DNA from: Streptomyces sp. NBC_00287
GTDB lineage: Bacteria > Actinomycetota > Actinomycetes > Streptomycetales > Streptomycetaceae
NCBI RefSeq assembly: GCF_036173105.1
Contig: NZ_CP108053.1
Span: 496,001 to 560,000 of the forward strand
Reading direction: 5' to 3'
DNA length: 64,000 nt
Shown here in pieces: positions 63,462-64,000 of the stretch. The notes beneath the pieces are model-generated. The model saw nothing but the letters and a program-made list of their open reading frames with translations, was not told the DNA's origin and did no database searches. The position numbers were made by a program, and so were the translations under genes. The first letter of the stretch is position 1. Every line of letters begins with the position of its first letter.

Positions 63462-63945
63462 GAGCTTCGCGCAGGACGCATTCCATCTGGAGCTGCGGGA
63501 CGACTACTCCGTCCCCGCCGAGGACAGTCCGTTCCCGAGCTGGCTGCGCGGCGAGGCCGTCGACTACTCCTACATGGAACCGTGGACGCAGCTCATGCGG
63601 CGCGTCACCGGGGATGGGAAAACCGTCCGACGCGTCCGCGTGGTCACGGAGCCGCACACTCCCTACATCCAATGGGAGCACGCCACCACCACCCTCAACG
63701 AGAAGGCAGGCGAACAGATTCGCTGGCTGCCCCGACACCGCTTGCCCGAGAGCGTCAAGTTCCCCGTGGGAGGCAACGACTGGTGGTTGTACGACGACCG
63801 CCTTCTCGCCGTGGGCCACTTCGACTCCGACGGCAGAGTCCTCGGATCGGAGATCGTCGAAGACCCGGACATCGTGGCCGAGTGTGTGCGCCTGCGGGAC
63901 CTCCTGTGGGCCGCCGCCATCCCCCACCCCGAGTACAAGCCCTGA
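63421..63945 (+). CDS. DUF6879 family protein
   Basis: A 174-residue protein. The family is recognised by FESFAQDAFHLELRDDYSVP, WLRGEAVDYSYMEPWTQLMRRV (key part EPWTQLMRRVTGDGKTVRR) and DWWLYDDRLLAVGHFDSDGR near the C-terminus. DUF6879 genes usually sit next to Scr1-type XRE regulator genes; the function is unknown. GTG 63421 follows GAGGA at a short spacing. It is followed 7 bp later by the start of an HTH gene. Confidence 0.82.
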   Translation: MELISSAERNQLFESFAQDAFHLELRDDYSVPAEDSPFPSWLRGEAVDYSYMEPWTQLMRRVTGDGKTVRRVRVVTEPHTPYIQWEHATTTLNEKAGEQIRWLPRHRLPESVKFPVGGNDWWLYDDRLLAVGHFDSDGRVLGSEIVEDPDIVAECVRLRDLLWAAAIPHPEYKP

Positions 63946-63952
63946 CCGACCC

Positions 63953-64000
63953 GTGACCACGCAAGTAGAAGAGGCACTGCAAGCGCTCGGTGCCCGGCTG
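63953..64000 (+). CDS. Start of an Scr1-like HTH (XRE) regulator gene, partial
   Basis: GTG 63953 opens a frame MTTQVEEALQALGARL that continues past the window edge. The pattern of an ALGARL-type helix matches the N-terminus of Streptomyces Scr1-family HTH regulators, and the position directly after a DUF6879 gene supports it. Only 16 codons are visible. Confidence 0.6.
   Translation, partial: MTTQVEEALQALGARL

Overview
This is a 64 kb piece of a very GC-rich (roughly 70 percent or more by eye) actinobacterial chromosome, almost certainly Streptomyces. The codon third positions are strongly G/C, GTG starts are frequent, stop/start overlaps of the ATGA and GTGA type are common, and it carries Streptomyces-type families (GlgE/TreS/maltokinase, WhiB, DUF5133, DUF1206, TerD, DUF6879 with an Scr1-like HTH, many loose anti-sigma-type ATPases). 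I see no rRNA, tRNA, CRISPR array or insertion sequence.

Layout. 1-7.7 kb: a DUF5133 gene, then the GlgE alpha-glucan operon glgE-treS-maltokinase-glgB, which turns trehalose/maltose into maltose-1-phosphate and then branched glucan. 7.8-17 kb: a YbdK-type carboxylate-amine ligase, a long-chain acyl-CoA ligase, a HATPase regulator, a type II NADH dehydrogenase with an adjacent FUSC membrane protein, a DUF1206 operon and a second HATPase regulator. 17-23.6 kb: an Orn/Lys/Arg-type decarboxylase, a terminator-flanked intergenic region, a cNMP-binding protein, a divergent LysE exporter/LysR regulator pair, a TetR-saccharopine dehydrogenase divergon and a WhiB protein. 23.6-33.3 kb: an L,D-transpeptidase-response regulator-sensor kinase operon on the minus strand, DUF488, a TetR-controlled FAD dehydrogenase, an AlkB-like dioxygenase, a metallo-beta-lactamase-fold hydrolase, DUF4032 and a universal stress protein. 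33.4-40.7 kb: a RibD/DHFR-like reductase, a tightly overlapping redox-signalling operon (receiver-thioredoxin-reductase fusion, cNMP-histidine kinase, UBP zinc finger), and a large LAL-type LuxR regulator. 40.8-52 kb: secreted serine hydrolase, a TerD-CAP-CAP fusion, AIM24, a TPR/polyprenyl synthase operon preceded by four contiguous 13-bp repeats, a pseudokinase, a second serine hydrolase, an F420-dependent oxidoreductase, an HTH protein and DUF6328. 52-54.8 kb: a Tat-exported GH127 enzyme with a ricin-like module, with a clear promoter and operator.

54.9-62.8 kb: a class I lanthipeptide (FxLD-type) cluster on the minus strand: a PIMT-like methyltransferase, a 64-residue Cys/Ser/Thr-rich precursor, a hairpin, a full-length LanB, a LanC and a stand-alone SpaB_C-type protein, preceded by three small unknown genes and a structured leader. 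No transporter, protease or immunity gene of its own is visible. The window ends in an unknown gene, a DUF6879 gene and the start of a probable Scr1-like HTH gene.

The regions most worth a second look are the lanthipeptide cluster with its atypical leader box and upstream small genes, the 13-bp repeat array ahead of the TPR/prenyl-synthase operon, the redox-sensing three-gene operon and the TerD-CAP-CAP fusion. All assignments come from reading motifs; no database search was run.
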